Shown here one piece after another: positions 22,579 to 35,009 of a stretch of DNA of 64,000 bases (position 1 is the first letter of the stretch; every line of letters starts with the position of its first letter). The notes beneath the pieces are model-generated. The model saw only the letters and a program-made list of their open reading frames with translations, did not search any database and was not told the DNA's origin. Position numbers and translations under genes: made by a program. The DNA is from Erythroxylum novogranatense (Eukaryota > Streptophyta > Magnoliopsida > Malpighiales > Erythroxylaceae), in NCBI GenBank assembly GCA_029891385.1, contig CM057232.1:61503824-61567823 (forward strand), in the 5' to 3' direction.

Positions 22579-25500
22579 CTATCGTGCTGGAACACAGTAG
22601 GAGGAGCTGAGAGCTGGAGGCATGACGCAGACCAGATAAGGCCCTGGAGGGCTGCAGCTTATAGTTGATTCATCCACATCAGGTAGACATAGTTGAGGTG
22701 GACGAACATAACCAGCCACCAGTGGCACACATAATACAGAGATAACAATTCTTGAGCCTGTAACATTAAAGATGATGTTATCAAAATTCAATATTAAATA
22801 ATTATCTAGCAGCCAATACACTTTTTTTTTTTTATTCGAGGAAACCCCATAGGCGGGCCAAGCGGGCACACCTCTCTGAGGGCCCAACTGGCGCACCACT
22901 TCACAGGTAGGCCAAACAGGCGCACCTCATCACTGAGAGCCCAACTAGTTCTCCATCTACAGGTAAAACCCCTGCTGCCCCAGGCTTTCTTACAAGAGGG
23001 GCTAGCATGGAATCGAACCTGGGACCTAACCAAAGTCAAGCCCCGCTCTCAACCATCAAGCCACACCCCTTGAGGGCAGCAGCCAATACACTCACAAATA
23101 TATCCCTTAAGCAGAAATTCATACATAAAATCATCTATTTTACAGACCTTGCTTTGCAGATAGGGAAACATGACCTCTCTTCCTGCCAGCAATCATCCAA
23201 TTTTCACTATTTGCACTCACTTCATACAACACCTCACCTTGCTGCACAAGGGAAAACTATGGTCTATAATCAAAACTCTTTTTAGGAATAACGTATCAGG
23301 ACAATTATTTCAAGTGCATGAGCATATGATAGTAATGCTCTTCAAAGATCGATGCTGTAAACTAATGGTCGCCCATAAAACAGATGGTTTCAAAGACACA
23401 AATATAACGAATGAAAAAGAGAGACACAGAACATTATGAATGAAGAAAATAAGGGTATTAGAATAAACTAAAAAATTAGAAGCTGCTAATATATCATCAA
23501 TGACATGTCAACTCGACATAGCTCATAAAATCAACAGTAGCACTCCCTTGATTGAGAGATTAAGGAAAAAATTTTTGGCAACTTTATTCGCACTTCAATT
23601 CATCTGAGATTCGCAGGAACAACATAATACTAAGTTGAGCAGTGATGACTAGAGCAACTGGTTAAATTGACAACAAAGAGAGCAGCCTTCAGTTTAATGA
23701 AAAATAAAAGCTGTAAGGATTTACAGGTGCAATGACTATTGAACACTCCAAAGACTTACATTGTCATTATGAATTTCATTGCCTTCAAAACTTTTCAACC
23801 TCTCAATCCTCCATTGCATGGTGACAAGTTGTCCGACTCTAAGACTAGAAGCAAGAAGAGGAAGAAAACCAACAGCCAGGCTTGGGTCAAGCACAGGTCT
23901 CTGCAACAAAAGAGCACTCTTGAAAAGCAAATCCTGCCCCCAAACTTCAGATTCTACAGACACTGAAGGAATAGGAGGATGTGCGCCAATTGTTCTTTCA
24001 CCAGAAATTCCATATCTTATATGCAATATGCTCTCGGGTCTTGTTGCCTCAACTTCATCTGTAAACCAAAAGAAAATGTGTGCTGTAGGTTACAGAGTCT
24101 AAAAGGAGACAATAAACCAAAAAAATATTAAACTGCCAAATCATCTAACAGCAAATAGTAAGAAAAGAAGAAGTGTAAATGCAAAGAATAGCAAAACTAG
24201 AAAGAACATTAATAATGGAAACAGAAGCAGAGCATATCTGGGCGAAAGCTTATAACATGCCAACAGATTGTCAGTGCTAAAGCAAGCTGCTTTTCCTCTT
24301 TGAAGTACAAAAGACTGCAGTCATTATTCAAATACACTGACGTTTTATAATGCCCAGCCTTCCTCTCCAATTAGCCAAAGAGTCTTCCAACGTATCATGT
24401 AAGAATCAACCTACACTATTGAATAATCTGATTTACATGGATACCATGTGCGTCCAAATGACACATAGCCAGCATCGTTAGAACAAACTCACAGGAAGGT
24501 TTTCTATTTCATTTTCACCAGGGAGTGCTAGTGTTGATGCCAATATTGGTACAAAGAAGCATTCTTAATTTATGTCTGTTACAGCTTGAACCAGCAAATG
24601 ACATAACTAAGTTCATATAGTAACACACTAAAAATGTCTCCAACTATACCAGTAATCTTCCCCAAGCAAATGGTAAACAGAATTCCTGCTCTGGACACGG
24701 GCGAGATCATCAGAGGAAAGAAGCTTGAGGTTGGCCTCCCATCACCACCACCAGTATGAACAAAACCATCTTGGAGTTGAAGCCAAGCATCATGTATGGT
24801 CAAAGAAGCTTTCACTTGGGAGTTCAGTATCATCTGGAAGTATAACAAACGATGAAACTTCGAAACAACTCTTATTATCAATAACAATTTTATGTCGTGT
24901 ATTTGTGGAAACTACCAATCTCAATAGAACCCACATAAGTCCTCCAAGAATCTAACAAGATTTAGAATGCTTTAAGATGGTAGTTGAAGGAATACCATGG
25001 GACAATAAGTTTGAGATTACCTGCAGGAGTAGAGTACCATCATTACATTTATCTGAAACTCGCGTGCTTACATGGAAAGGATCTGTGAAATGCACCGCTA
25101 TGGTCCTGCACATTAGGATCAAATTTTAGGAGAAACAAAAGAAAAAAAAGAAAAGGATTCAGCTTCTGCATTGTGGATGTGGACATGACATTGGATAAAA
25201 GCAATAAGGCGAGAATACCTTTCAAATATCTGGTTATGAGATACTCCAAATTCAAGCTTGAAAGCTATTGTCCTCATACCATCCACGATGCTCTGTCTCT
25301 GGGAATTGACTGCCCATGCAATGCCAGATGTTTAGACAGAATAATTGTTTGATGCCACAGAAAGTATAAATGCAACATATGAATATTAAAACCAACAGGA
25401 GTTTGTGTATCCTTGTTATAACCTGATGATGCTCCTCGCGGAAGCCCATCCCTAACAGCAAAAACAGGAATCCAAAGAGTTGAACTTGAGTCACTTGCCC

Positions 25501-28500
25501 AATCTGGAAACTTTATTGTACCATCTTGCAGACTTAACTGCTCAAATTTTTTATTAGCAGCTTTCATATAATGTTTATCAGCCCCATCAATGTCTTCCAT
25601 ATCAGGATCATTCTCCAATTCAGTGGGACAGTTCTCCATCTCAATAGCATGTGAATCTTCAATCTTCAGGCCCGGACCAGTATCAATATGCAGAACAGCA
25701 CCTTTGAGAGAGTAGTTAAGAGGCCTAACGATTACTCCAACCCACTGAGTTTCGTTAATCAGAAATGGAGATGAAACAGCTGCAGCAAGCTCAACAAGAG
25801 GTCTTGGTTTGAAAACCTAAGAAAGGCCATAAATTAGAGAATGAATTCTATCACAAAACTCAATAGTTTTTTCTCTATTATGCGCCCCATCATGAAATAA
25901 CAGTTCCACCATAAAATATAGCCTGTATGTAAGTAGCACAAATAAGCCCATGTATCTCCTTATAAACAGTCAAGGAAACCTGGGATACTAAAAACTCCAA
26001 GATATATCCTTAAACAAAAAACACATAAACTACCTTCAAAATAGGTCTTGTTGGTTTTTCATAACTCATAAAATCATCACTGTCAGCTGGGCCACCTTTC
26101 GAAAAACTATGGGATCTAAATCTCAACTGACCGATTTGCCCTGTTAGAACTCCCAAGACATATGAACCAGGCTTCTGTGGAGGTAAAGGAAGAACAATAA
26201 TGTTCCTGCCGGGGTTAAGGACAATAGGAGCATAGCTCCTCAGAGCCTGAAATATCACATAAGACTCATAAATTATGAAAATTGTACTGCAAACAAATTG
26301 ATAAGGCTTGCAGAGAGTTATAATAGTTTTAGTCTAGGAAAAATATACCTTAGCACCTTCATCAGCATTAAATGTAGCCACCAAAGTGAGACTAAGCGAG
26401 TCCAGTGTTATATCATCAGGAAACCCACTCCACACAGTAACAGAGAGAATGCCAGGATCTCCATCACACAACTCCAGAGGAGGACCAGGATTTCCAGAAA
26501 ACGTAATCAGTGATGACACATCTAGGTGCACAGGGTCCTTCATCTCACTGTGTGCCAGCTGAACCACCTCGTTCTGAAAGGCCTGTCGCTCTTTGGTCGA
26601 AAATAAACCTTTATCTAGAGATAGAAGTCTTGCGCAAGATGAAAGGTAGCCAGCTTGATCATTCAACATTTTCTGGCACTCAGCCAAATCCGGCAGCACA
26701 TCAGCTAATAATTCCTGCCAACCTTCTCCAGCATATAGAGCACAAACTTTCTCATACAACTTTGCTGCTTGATCAAAGTTTCCATGCCTGAAGCGCATAG
26801 CAGCTATTTCACCATCAAGGACAACTCCATGTCTTTTCCACCATGAACGATGATAATTGTCAGCAGCACCTTTGGTTAGCTCGAGATACTTTTTCTGCCA
26901 TGACAAGAAATAAAAATAGATAAAGTGCACACAGAAACACAAACACAGAGTCACACACACATGATACATATTTAAATAGATAGATAGAGAGGATACATAT
27001 TTAGATAGATAGATAGAGAGGGGAGGAGAGAGAGAGAGAGAGAGAGAAGAGCAAATGAGGTGATAGACTGATCGTGGAAATTTCTCAAAGTACAAAAGTA
27101 TAAAACTGAAATCTTAAGAATATCAATGACGTAAAGTTTTTGAAACAGAACTCACAGAAAAATGTAATTTTAGGCATTGTAGCATTTAAAGTTCTCTAAA
27201 GTTTGATCTCTCACTAGTAAACATGTTGAATTCCAACATCGAACCGTAAAGAAATTTGCAGGACATCTGATTATTTTGGCACATCAGTGGCAGCAACTTA
27301 TATTGTCAAGTTTTATGAAGCTTTATTAGTCTTGTTCCACCTTCCAAACATAGAATGCTAAAAGCAGTAAGCCCATGAGACTCATTGGCGATCTAGGAAC
27401 GTTCAGATGTGTTAAGTTTTCCTACTTAAGTGAAATAGCTGCTTCCATGACCTGAATCAAAATGACCTTTGCCTGACAATGAGTAACCTTACTGTCTCAC
27501 AAGCATCATCCTCAGCCTAACAAATAATACTATAACTAAATGTATTTGGGCTGCTTAACCGAATAACTTTGCCAAATGAGGTGATAAGACTTGTGGAAAA
27601 TTCTCAAAATACAAAAGTATAACGATGAAGTAAAGTTTTTGAAACAGAGCTCACAGAAAAATATAATTTTAGGCATTGTAGAATTTAAAGTTCACTAAAG
27701 TTTGATCTCTCATTAGTAAACATGTTGAATTCCAGCATAGAACTGTAAAGAAATTTACAGGACGTCTTATTATTTTGGCACATCTGTGGCAGCAACTTAT
27801 ATTGTCAAGTTTTATGAAGCTTTATTAGTCTTGTTCCACCTTCCAAACATAGAATGCCAAAAGCAGTAAGCCCATGAGACTCATTGGCGATCTAGGAACA
27901 TTCAAATGTGTTAACTTTTCCTACTTAAGTGAAATAGCTGCTTCCATGACTTGAATCAAAATGACCTTTACCTAACAATGAGTAACCTTACTTTCTCACA
28001 AGCATCATCCTCAGCCTAACAAATAATGCTATAACTAAATGTATTTGGGCTGCTTAACAGAATAACTTTGCCAAAAATAAAAGCAATCTCCACAGGAAGT
28101 ACCAAAAACAGAGGAATCTAGGCTTGATTAATTATTTTGGTCAACTGAGTGCCCATGAAAGTCGTATATGAAATTGTGCATACATCTTACAGCTCATGGT
28201 AGTGTTTTCCTTATCAGGTCAAGTTTTTTTTTCCTTTTAATTTCTTTTTTACTGCATGGGAAAGCTCAAAATGACAAGCTTTGCCACATTTTATCATGAT
28301 GTCAATAGTTACTATTCAACTCTTTTATGCAGTAGATTAAAAGTTGTCAACATTTGTACGTCACTCTTTTCTCTGTATTATGGATCAAAAGAATGGTGTT
28401 GGCAGCTTGAAGAATGTGCACTTCTACAAGATGATTAATACCTCAAACTCCTCCACAGAAGATAAACATTTTAAAAGTTCAGCATCTGATATTGTCTGCT

Positions 28501-31500
28501 TCAAAGAATGCTCAGCAGCAACATATATCTCAGACAGCCTCATAGGTCGATCTATAGAACCCTCAAAAGTTCCTGGTGAAGAATTGGTTCGCGACATTGC
28601 AATTGCATTCTTATTAGATGGGGACATCCTTGCCGAAACATCTGAAGCGGATCTGTCAACATACTTCCATAATGAATAAAAATGCTTTAAACTCAAGAAA
28701 AAAGCTAACATGAATTATCTGGCACTGAACTTTCAAAAGAGAATATAAATGATAACAGAGTGAATTTTTAGGAGCTTTTGCAGTAATTTTGCTTCATTTG
28801 AAGGATCAATTACCCATCAACAAAAATTGGACGACCCTCACACATTTCAACCATGCTCCCAGCAGAAAGAGAAGCCCTTCGACGATTAGCTTCACGTAAC
28901 AGTACAGAAGGTTCTACAGGCAATTGTTTCGTCTGAATACCAAAGTGCTTGATTCTAGGGGTAGAACGAAGAATCACCTACAAAAAGACTAATTCAACCC
29001 ATCAATATTTTCATGCATCTATGAAGACAGTCACATTCACTAAAAGAATAATAAATATCTTGAAAGAGATCATTTTTTTTGGGGCACCAGCTAAAATGTG
29101 AACAGTCTTACAGATATATAATTCATTTCACCCAAAGCACCCCACTCGTGTAAAAAAGGACTAACATTAATACCCAATAACACAAATTAAAATACCATGT
29201 TCTGTTTTTGGCCATTCCAGTATGATCATCCTAAAACTAACCTTTTCCTTAACATGGACATCATCAGCAGCATCATCTGGAATTGAGGGCCAAACTGCAG
29301 GTTTGGGCCAAGGCAGCATGCTGAGTGAAGCACTGCTCAAGAGAAGAAAGCAGCTCAAGTGTTGGAGAACCATAATATCTATTATATGCATCATGTTGGA
29401 CAATGCATAGTGAAACAACTAACAAAACCATAAGTCAACCTCATTATATCTTCACATAAAAGTTTAAATTGTATACCTGTTTAGTGGACTTCTTTCTATA
29501 AATGTCCCATATCCAATTAAATAGGCAAGCCTCATGAACTGCCATAGCCATGAAAATCATTTCAACAGAAGCGTCTATCGATTTAGAATAAAAAAAAGAA
29601 AAATATTTAATTAGCAGTTATCTTGCACAAGTTCTATAACAAGGCTCTCCAATTTGATGGTGGTTAACAGTAAAATCAGGCCATTCACACCAAAATACCC
29701 TAATGCATGATTTAAGTTTGTCAAAATGAAAAACATACAGCTCTCCTTTAGGTTTGTGATACAAGTCAATGAAGGGGAAAAGATTACCTTTACTCGGCAT
29801 AATAAATAAAGGTCACCTAGAAGTCGGTAGAACTCCTTTTCTATGTCAGGCACAACAAGTCCATCATGATATTGAGAAGTAGTTGCATTAATTAAAATGA
29901 AGCATGCAGTTATTACCCACACTTCACGCATACAAAAAGGGAGGGTAGTCTGAGAGGAACTCCAAGCCAAGATACAAGAAAGAGAGGAGATAAATGAAAG
30001 ACATCAGAAACAGCAATCTTTTAGTAAAAAGCTAATAAGCAAACCAAAGGAAATTGAGATACTATTAATACCTCATGTAATGTGAGAGCCTTTGAAAAAC
30101 TGATCACGAATGAATGACCTCTTAAAGCAACCTCAAAAGGACGTTTGAGCTTAAACATAAGCTGAAAGAATTCATAAAAGTTTCAGATACACGAATGAAT
30201 GACCTCTTAAAGCAAACTCAAAAGGACGTCTAAGCTTAAACATAAGCTGAAAGAATTCATAAGAGTTTCAGATACAGAGGAAAACAAGCCATAATGGCAA
30301 GGTACATGCTGTGGAGTTGCATATACATTGTCATATTTAATGGCATGCTTTTGCATAAACACAATTGAACCATTTGGGACAAAGATTTTGAAAAAAAAAA
30401 GGCACCAAACAATTAACATAATTAGTGCTCCAGAAAGAGGCTTTTGTTGCTAAAGTAAAGAGATGTACAAGTTTCCTTTCCTCCACTATTGGGTACTTAT
30501 AGAAATTTTGATGTATTCTGTAAAGTACTCGTTCTAGTTCCAAACCTTTGATTGACAAGCAAAGAGATATTGCCGAAATTCAAATTCTCTAAATGTGTCA
30601 TCTTGAACAATTTGCGTCAGTGATTTGTTTCCAGGATTCAAAATTGCCGCCCGATCATCACCACGCTCTACTCCCCCAAAGTCCCTTTGTTTTCTGGCCA
30701 TGTTAACTGCATTATAAAGAAAAAGATTAGCAATCCATTAATGCTCTCAGGACACATTTGCATAAGGCCAGTATAATAATAGCAATAAAAAGATATCAGC
30801 TATGACAGCACAGTATGAGATAAGAATTTTCTCCTAAAAATATTGATCTGAAACTCCAAAGAAGAATAAAGGGAACTGTGATTCCTTCAAATAAGATTTA
30901 GGAATGTAAAAATTAGATGTGCAGTCCAAAGATCACAAGCTAAAGGCACAAGCAGTTAGACATAATAATTGGACTAGCTTTAGGGAAGGCAGATCCAATT
31001 GTTAAATTAGAAGACATTCAACAGTCAATTGGGATCACTTGATCCAATTTCCAGAACTTGCTATGTAAAACCACCTTACTTCCCACACTTGACAAACAAT
31101 TACATCACCTATCATCCGTTTAAAGTTAGAGCTGCATATAAACAATATGGAAACTAAGCTATTAGATAAAGTTGTAATATTTACATAGAATATTTCACTT
31201 TCCAATTGATAAAGTAATTCACTTACATTAAATATGAAAAAACACATTATAGAATCTCGAGGATTCACCATAACTATTTCCTTGAAACAGACACATATTA
31301 CATACTGGAACAACACAGACACTGGTTTGAACATAGAATTCAAGCACGATCACTTATTTTGACAGTCAAAATGTATAGTAACTAGAGGCCTACCCATAAC
31401 CATATGCATCATATACCTGTTTCCAAATAGCAAAGTTCCAATTCGTCATATTCACGTAATGCATCTTCATAAAGATGGGCCATTTCAAACATAAAAGCCA

Positions 31501-33701
31501 AGCTTTCCTGAGGAAAAATCATTTATAAGGGACAATGAAATCCTTAGAATGACTGAAAAAAACAGTAAACAACTAGTATATATGGCTATAAGGATCACTC
31601 CAAAACATGAAGTCATTACAGTTCTCACGATAGATCGGAATTGAATTAGAAAGGATAAACAAATATTGGGAGTACATATTCCTATCGCAATGAGAACTCA
31701 CTCCAAGTAGATATAATACCTTAGATTATATTATTTTGGTTCAAGAGCTTTGAAATGTTGATAAAATGGAAAAAGAAACATAAAACAAAGATTTTGAGGT
31801 AGGAGAAAGACCTTCAATATAAAAAAGTTGCAGAAATTCCACACTGGCATGAAGCGCTGCTCAGTAAGCTTACGTATCTCATCTTCATAAAACTGTACAC
31901 GCTTATCCAATGTATTCCTTACACACTCCATAATTTTAGATTCCAAATCTTCCCAAAAATTTGCTTCAGGACCATGACTGTCAAACTTGCAGCACCTGGA
32001 CAACCCACATGTTTGGAAAAATATAAGATGAGTGAGGAAAAAAGATACTTCTTTTCTGTTGGAGAGATTAAAAAAATTGAAATAAATCTAGTTCCTCTTC
32101 AAATAGTTGAAACAGGAAAAAATAAAGATATTTCAAATCCACAAGACTAAAATTAGAAAGTATCCAGCAGATACTTAGCGGAATATAAAGGCCTAGAAAA
32201 AGCTGATATATACCTCTCTCTTTTTTTAGAGCTGAAATCAACTTCAAGCCTTGCATAGACTTTTTTTGCCATTTTGGTGGCGTTATCATTACTCGGATGA
32301 GCTCTTGAGACAAATACAATAAACCATTCGCGCTCATCATTTTGGACGATTAACTTCAAGCGAGGTTTAAGGATGGTTTTGAACTCATCAAGATCCTAAA
32401 GACATGTAAGCATACCAGAAGAAGAAGAAGAAGAAGAAGGTTAGAGTACAACATCAGATGTGTAAAAAAAAAAAAAGAGAATAGGTCACAAATAAATAAG
32501 AGAATATCAGCGGAGTATTCCCAAAATGGGAGAATCAGAGATATCCTTGCTCAGCAAACTAGCCACTTTTGGTCGAGGAACAATAACAAAAAAACAAGGT
32601 CAATGCAACTAAAGTTACCTCACAAGTAACAACAACTACAGTAGAATATGGCTCTCGGAACCAGAATAATGACTGTTCCTGTGGAAACCGGCTTCGAAGT
32701 CTTGAATCTGTTGTCAGTACGAATTCTGCTGAGAGATTCTCAACAAAGACAGGATTGCGTGCCTTATTGTTTAAACAAGCTCTTTTAAATGGCAATCTCC
32801 CCTCAAATGTATCCTTGATAGTGGGCCACAAATCACTAACATCTTCAACTGTAAGCATTTCAGACAAAAAAAACTAAAGGTATAAACCTAAAGCAACATG
32901 TTTAACCATGCAAAGAGTTACCCATAGAGTAATTCAAAAAATTAGTCAAACTGAACAATAAACAATTTGCTTCAAAACCCAAAAAACAGCATCACGCCCT
33001 TATGCCAGGGTTTTTAATTAATTGAACTACATACAAATGTGCACACCAATAATCGAAATGCTGCTTTAATGATAAGAATAGAGAAAAACAACCTAGTCAA
33101 TGCTTCCATATTAGTTGATGACTTAATACCATTAGTTAAAAATCCGACATTTCATCTCGTCATTGATGAGTAGGCAAATGCTGTGTGATTAACCTGACTA
33201 ATACATAAGAATAACACAAGAGGAACTGAAAACCCATTGCTATTGCTTTTTTGGCATTTTCCCCTACACCCATTAAAAATCTGACAAATTGCATCTTTGG
33301 ATCCACAGTATTCTTTTTCCAGTTACAAGTAAGCAACCATTCCTAGGCCTTTTCCTTGGTCATGGGGACCAAATTTCTCATTTAAAAACAAAGTAATTAT
33401 GCAAATTTCCTATTTGTCAAATATCTAGTAACTTTAATCAACACCTAAAGCCCACAATGTCACCGAGCAAGCAATTACGCATAAAACAGTTCAAAACTAA
33501 TTCGCACTAAAATTCAACTTGATACATCAATTTAAAAATTTAGCGTTCAGTCGCAGTAAAATAAAATTCAATACTGAGACCAAAATCAAAGTGTATAAAG
33601 ACAAAAATAGAGAGAGAGAGCGAGAGAGGAGATTCACCAGCAATTACGATATGATGGCAAGAATTCCTGATGGATTGAAACTGAGCAAGATAGTTGGCCA
33701 T
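22579..33701 (-). CDS. TRS130: TRAPPII complex subunit TRS130 (TRAPPC10-like), 21 exons
   Basis: Subunit of the TRAPPII tethering complex, which activates Rab GTPases at the trans-Golgi network and is needed for cell-plate assembly (CLUB/AtTRS130 in Arabidopsis). Coding exons, 5' to 3': 33701-33638, 32848-32619, 32395-32214, 31995-31812, 31507-31417, 30706-30546, 30161-30072, 29949-29788, 29538-29477, 29332-29242, 28977-28814, 28652-28442, 26894-26349, 26246-26034, 25816-25423, 25309-25219, 25105-25021, 24833-24650, 24058-23760, 23241-23148, 22757-22579. All introns are GT-AG, all phases join, and the total is 3777 bp (1258 residues), essentially the family length. The start MANYLAQFQSI and the end SSSYCVPAR match the family. 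An in-frame upstream extension has only a TTG start. No stop or frameshift was found, so the gene looks functional. Introns carry a SINE and duplications; exon 13 is the largest (546 bp). Confidence 0.96.
22808..23092 (-). mobile_element. tRNA-derived SINE in the last TRS130 intron, perfect 15-bp target duplication
   Basis: The body (23077 down to 22823, about 255 bp) is flanked by identical 15-bp repeats agcagccaatacact at 22808-22822 and 23078-23092. On the minus strand a pol III A box (TGGCTTGATGG, 23063-23053) and B box (GGTTCGATTCC, 23019-23009) lie near the 5' end, and the element ends in an A-rich tail. The 3' half contains an imperfect internal duplication (two GGGC-CTCAG-AGGTG-GCC-TTGGCC modules). 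It lies in the same orientation as the host gene, in the intron between exons 20 and 21. The perfect duplication suggests a fairly recent insertion. Family name not assigned. Confidence 0.92.
26965..27050. repeat. GATA and GA microsatellites in TRS130 intron 12
   Basis: Two blocks of (GATA)n around 26977-27018 are followed by a (GA)n tract to 27048, directly abutting the large intronic tandem duplication. Likely polymorphic in length. Confidence 0.85.
27053..28074. repeat. Tandem duplication of about 0.5 kb within TRS130 intron 12
   Basis: Unit 1 (27053-27573, 521 bp) and unit 2 (27574-28074, 501 bp) are adjacent direct copies. Both begin aaatgaggtgat and end gaataactttgcc. Differences are scattered substitutions plus an indel of about 20 bp near the start. 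No splice sites or coding matches lie inside, so the duplication only lengthens the intron. Confidence 0.92.
30105..30274 (-). repeat. 85-bp tandem duplication that copies part of TRS130 exon 7 and its acceptor
   Basis: Copies are 30105-30189 (contains the 5' part of real exon 7) and 30190-30274. The second copy, upstream in gene sense, keeps a TTTCAG acceptor at about 30247 and a reading frame for about 24 codons that is nearly identical to exon 7, then reaches a TGA at about 30176. It has a few base changes relative to the exon and no copy of the original donor. Confidence 0.9.
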
Positions 33702-33900
33702 TTTCGATCTATAGATGCTAACGAGAATCCATACACAGATTACTGAAAATCCTTTTTCTACGTCGACGATGTGTATGTATATAACAACATATAAATATAG
33801 AAAGAGAAATTTACCCAAAAAAAAAGAGAGAGAGAAAGCAAGAGTGAGTCTCTAAGTGAGCTTCCGCCTTCTCTCTAGTCTGAGTATGTGAATTGGAACT
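33702..33900 (-). promoter_or_regulatory. Probable 5' UTR and proximal promoter of TRS130
   Basis: Upstream of the ATG at 33701 the sense strand has a CT-rich leader tract (about 33845-33815), a common feature of plant 5' UTRs. No clear TATA box was identified at a standard distance, which is not unusual for a housekeeping gene. A GGGCC motif lies at about 34003-34007. The transcription start is not determined. Confidence 0.4.
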
Positions 33901-34640
33901 ACGGTCGGGGATCCAGTGCTTCGAGGCGTATGATTGCTGATGATTGAAACTTCTCATCTAAGCGTTGAATATTTGTATTAGGCTTTCTTTTTTTAAGGTA
34001 GGCCCGTATGATAATGTTGGTTGTGTGAAGCGATGTGCTCCCAAATTGCATCATAATCCAGTTGGCAGGATCACAAAACTGCGAGATTAAGTATCTATTT
34101 AATTTAATTTTTAGAACGTGAAATAAACATTTTTTGTTATTGCAAAATTATTTTTAAGAAAACGAATATTTTGTTGTAAAATTTAAAAGTAATTTTTAAT
34201 AGAAATGACATTTTTAGAAATTAAAATACAACTTTTTGAGAAATTTAAAGTTGTAGTTTTTTTTTAAAAGTCCCTCATTTTAGCTTTTTCAGGTAGGCTT
34301 TAACATTTATAATTTGTGTTGTTTACGTTTATAACATATGACGTTTAAAAAAACTCTCTCTTCTCTCTATCTCTGCTCCACTATTTGATCCATTCTCTCT
34401 TCTTTCTACCTCTGTTCTGCGATCTGTTCTAGCGTGCCTTAACAAACAAGTGTCACTTCTCATTCAAGTTTGTACTTTATTTTTTTTTATGTTATTACGC
34501 GTTTTCCTTTGGGTGTTTATAATTTACGAGTTCTTTAATTATGCTTCGATTTTGTGATGGTATTTTATGTCTTGGTAGACTGCATAATTAGGTATGCGTG
34601 TTTTCTATGGCTGATTATCGAATTCATGTTTTCGATCTGA
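33901..34640. other. Intergenic region upstream of TRS130
   Basis: AT-rich. On the plus strand a CT-rich tract at 34355-34430 resembles a plant 5' UTR, but no plus-strand coding region follows it, so it may be the orphan leader of a lost gene. Confidence 0.4.
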
Positions 34641-35009
34641 TCAATGAAAAACACTTTTATGAGTACAGGATGGGCAATTAAGGGTTTTATCAAATCTAAC
34701 TCGAATCAGATCTTCATTGAACTTCTTTAGTTTCTTTCCAAGCTTTCTTTTTTCTTCATCAAGCTTTTGTTTTTCTTCGTCAGGATCTATAAGTTCCCCG
34801 TCTTTACTAGATCCGGCTTCATCTTTCCTATGGGTTGAAGCTATGTGGGGATTTAAGTCAACACCCATAGAAATTCCGAGAGGTTTTGCTTTGTAAAGAT
34901 CCATATATTCCCCATGTTTACTAGTTCCAACGTCGTCTTCCCTGTAGGTTGAAGCTATGAGGGGAATTAACACTCCTGTACATAACACCCATAGAAATTC
35001 TGTCTTCAC
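34641..35009 (-). pseudogene. Unrecognised ORF with two 38-residue repeats and a charged tail
   Basis: An open frame of up to 122 codons without an ATG at its 5' end (the frame opens at GTG), so it is probably a fragment. It contains two copies of a 38-residue repeat (114-bp DNA period; compare 34795 and 34909) sharing the pattern IAST-R-D--G-SK-GE--D. A lysine/glutamate-rich stretch likely to form a coiled coil follows (DEEKQKLDEEKRKLGKKLKK). No family was recognised. The ORF lies upstream of TRS130 on the same strand with no sign of linkage. Confidence 0.35.

Noticed and set aside
22806..23039. 77-codon minus-strand frame in the last TRS130 intron
   Set aside because: It is the SINE sequence read through and is outside the spliced coding sequence.
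33702..33818. In-frame N-terminal extension of TRS130 upstream of the ATG at 33701
   Set aside because: The only upstream start is a TTG codon and the extra residues are absent from the family; the ATG at 33701 gives the normal N terminus.
34340..34470. Possible 5' UTR of a plus-strand gene divergent from TRS130
   Set aside because: The CT-rich tract looks leader-like but no coding exon follows on the plus strand before unrelated minus-strand fragments.
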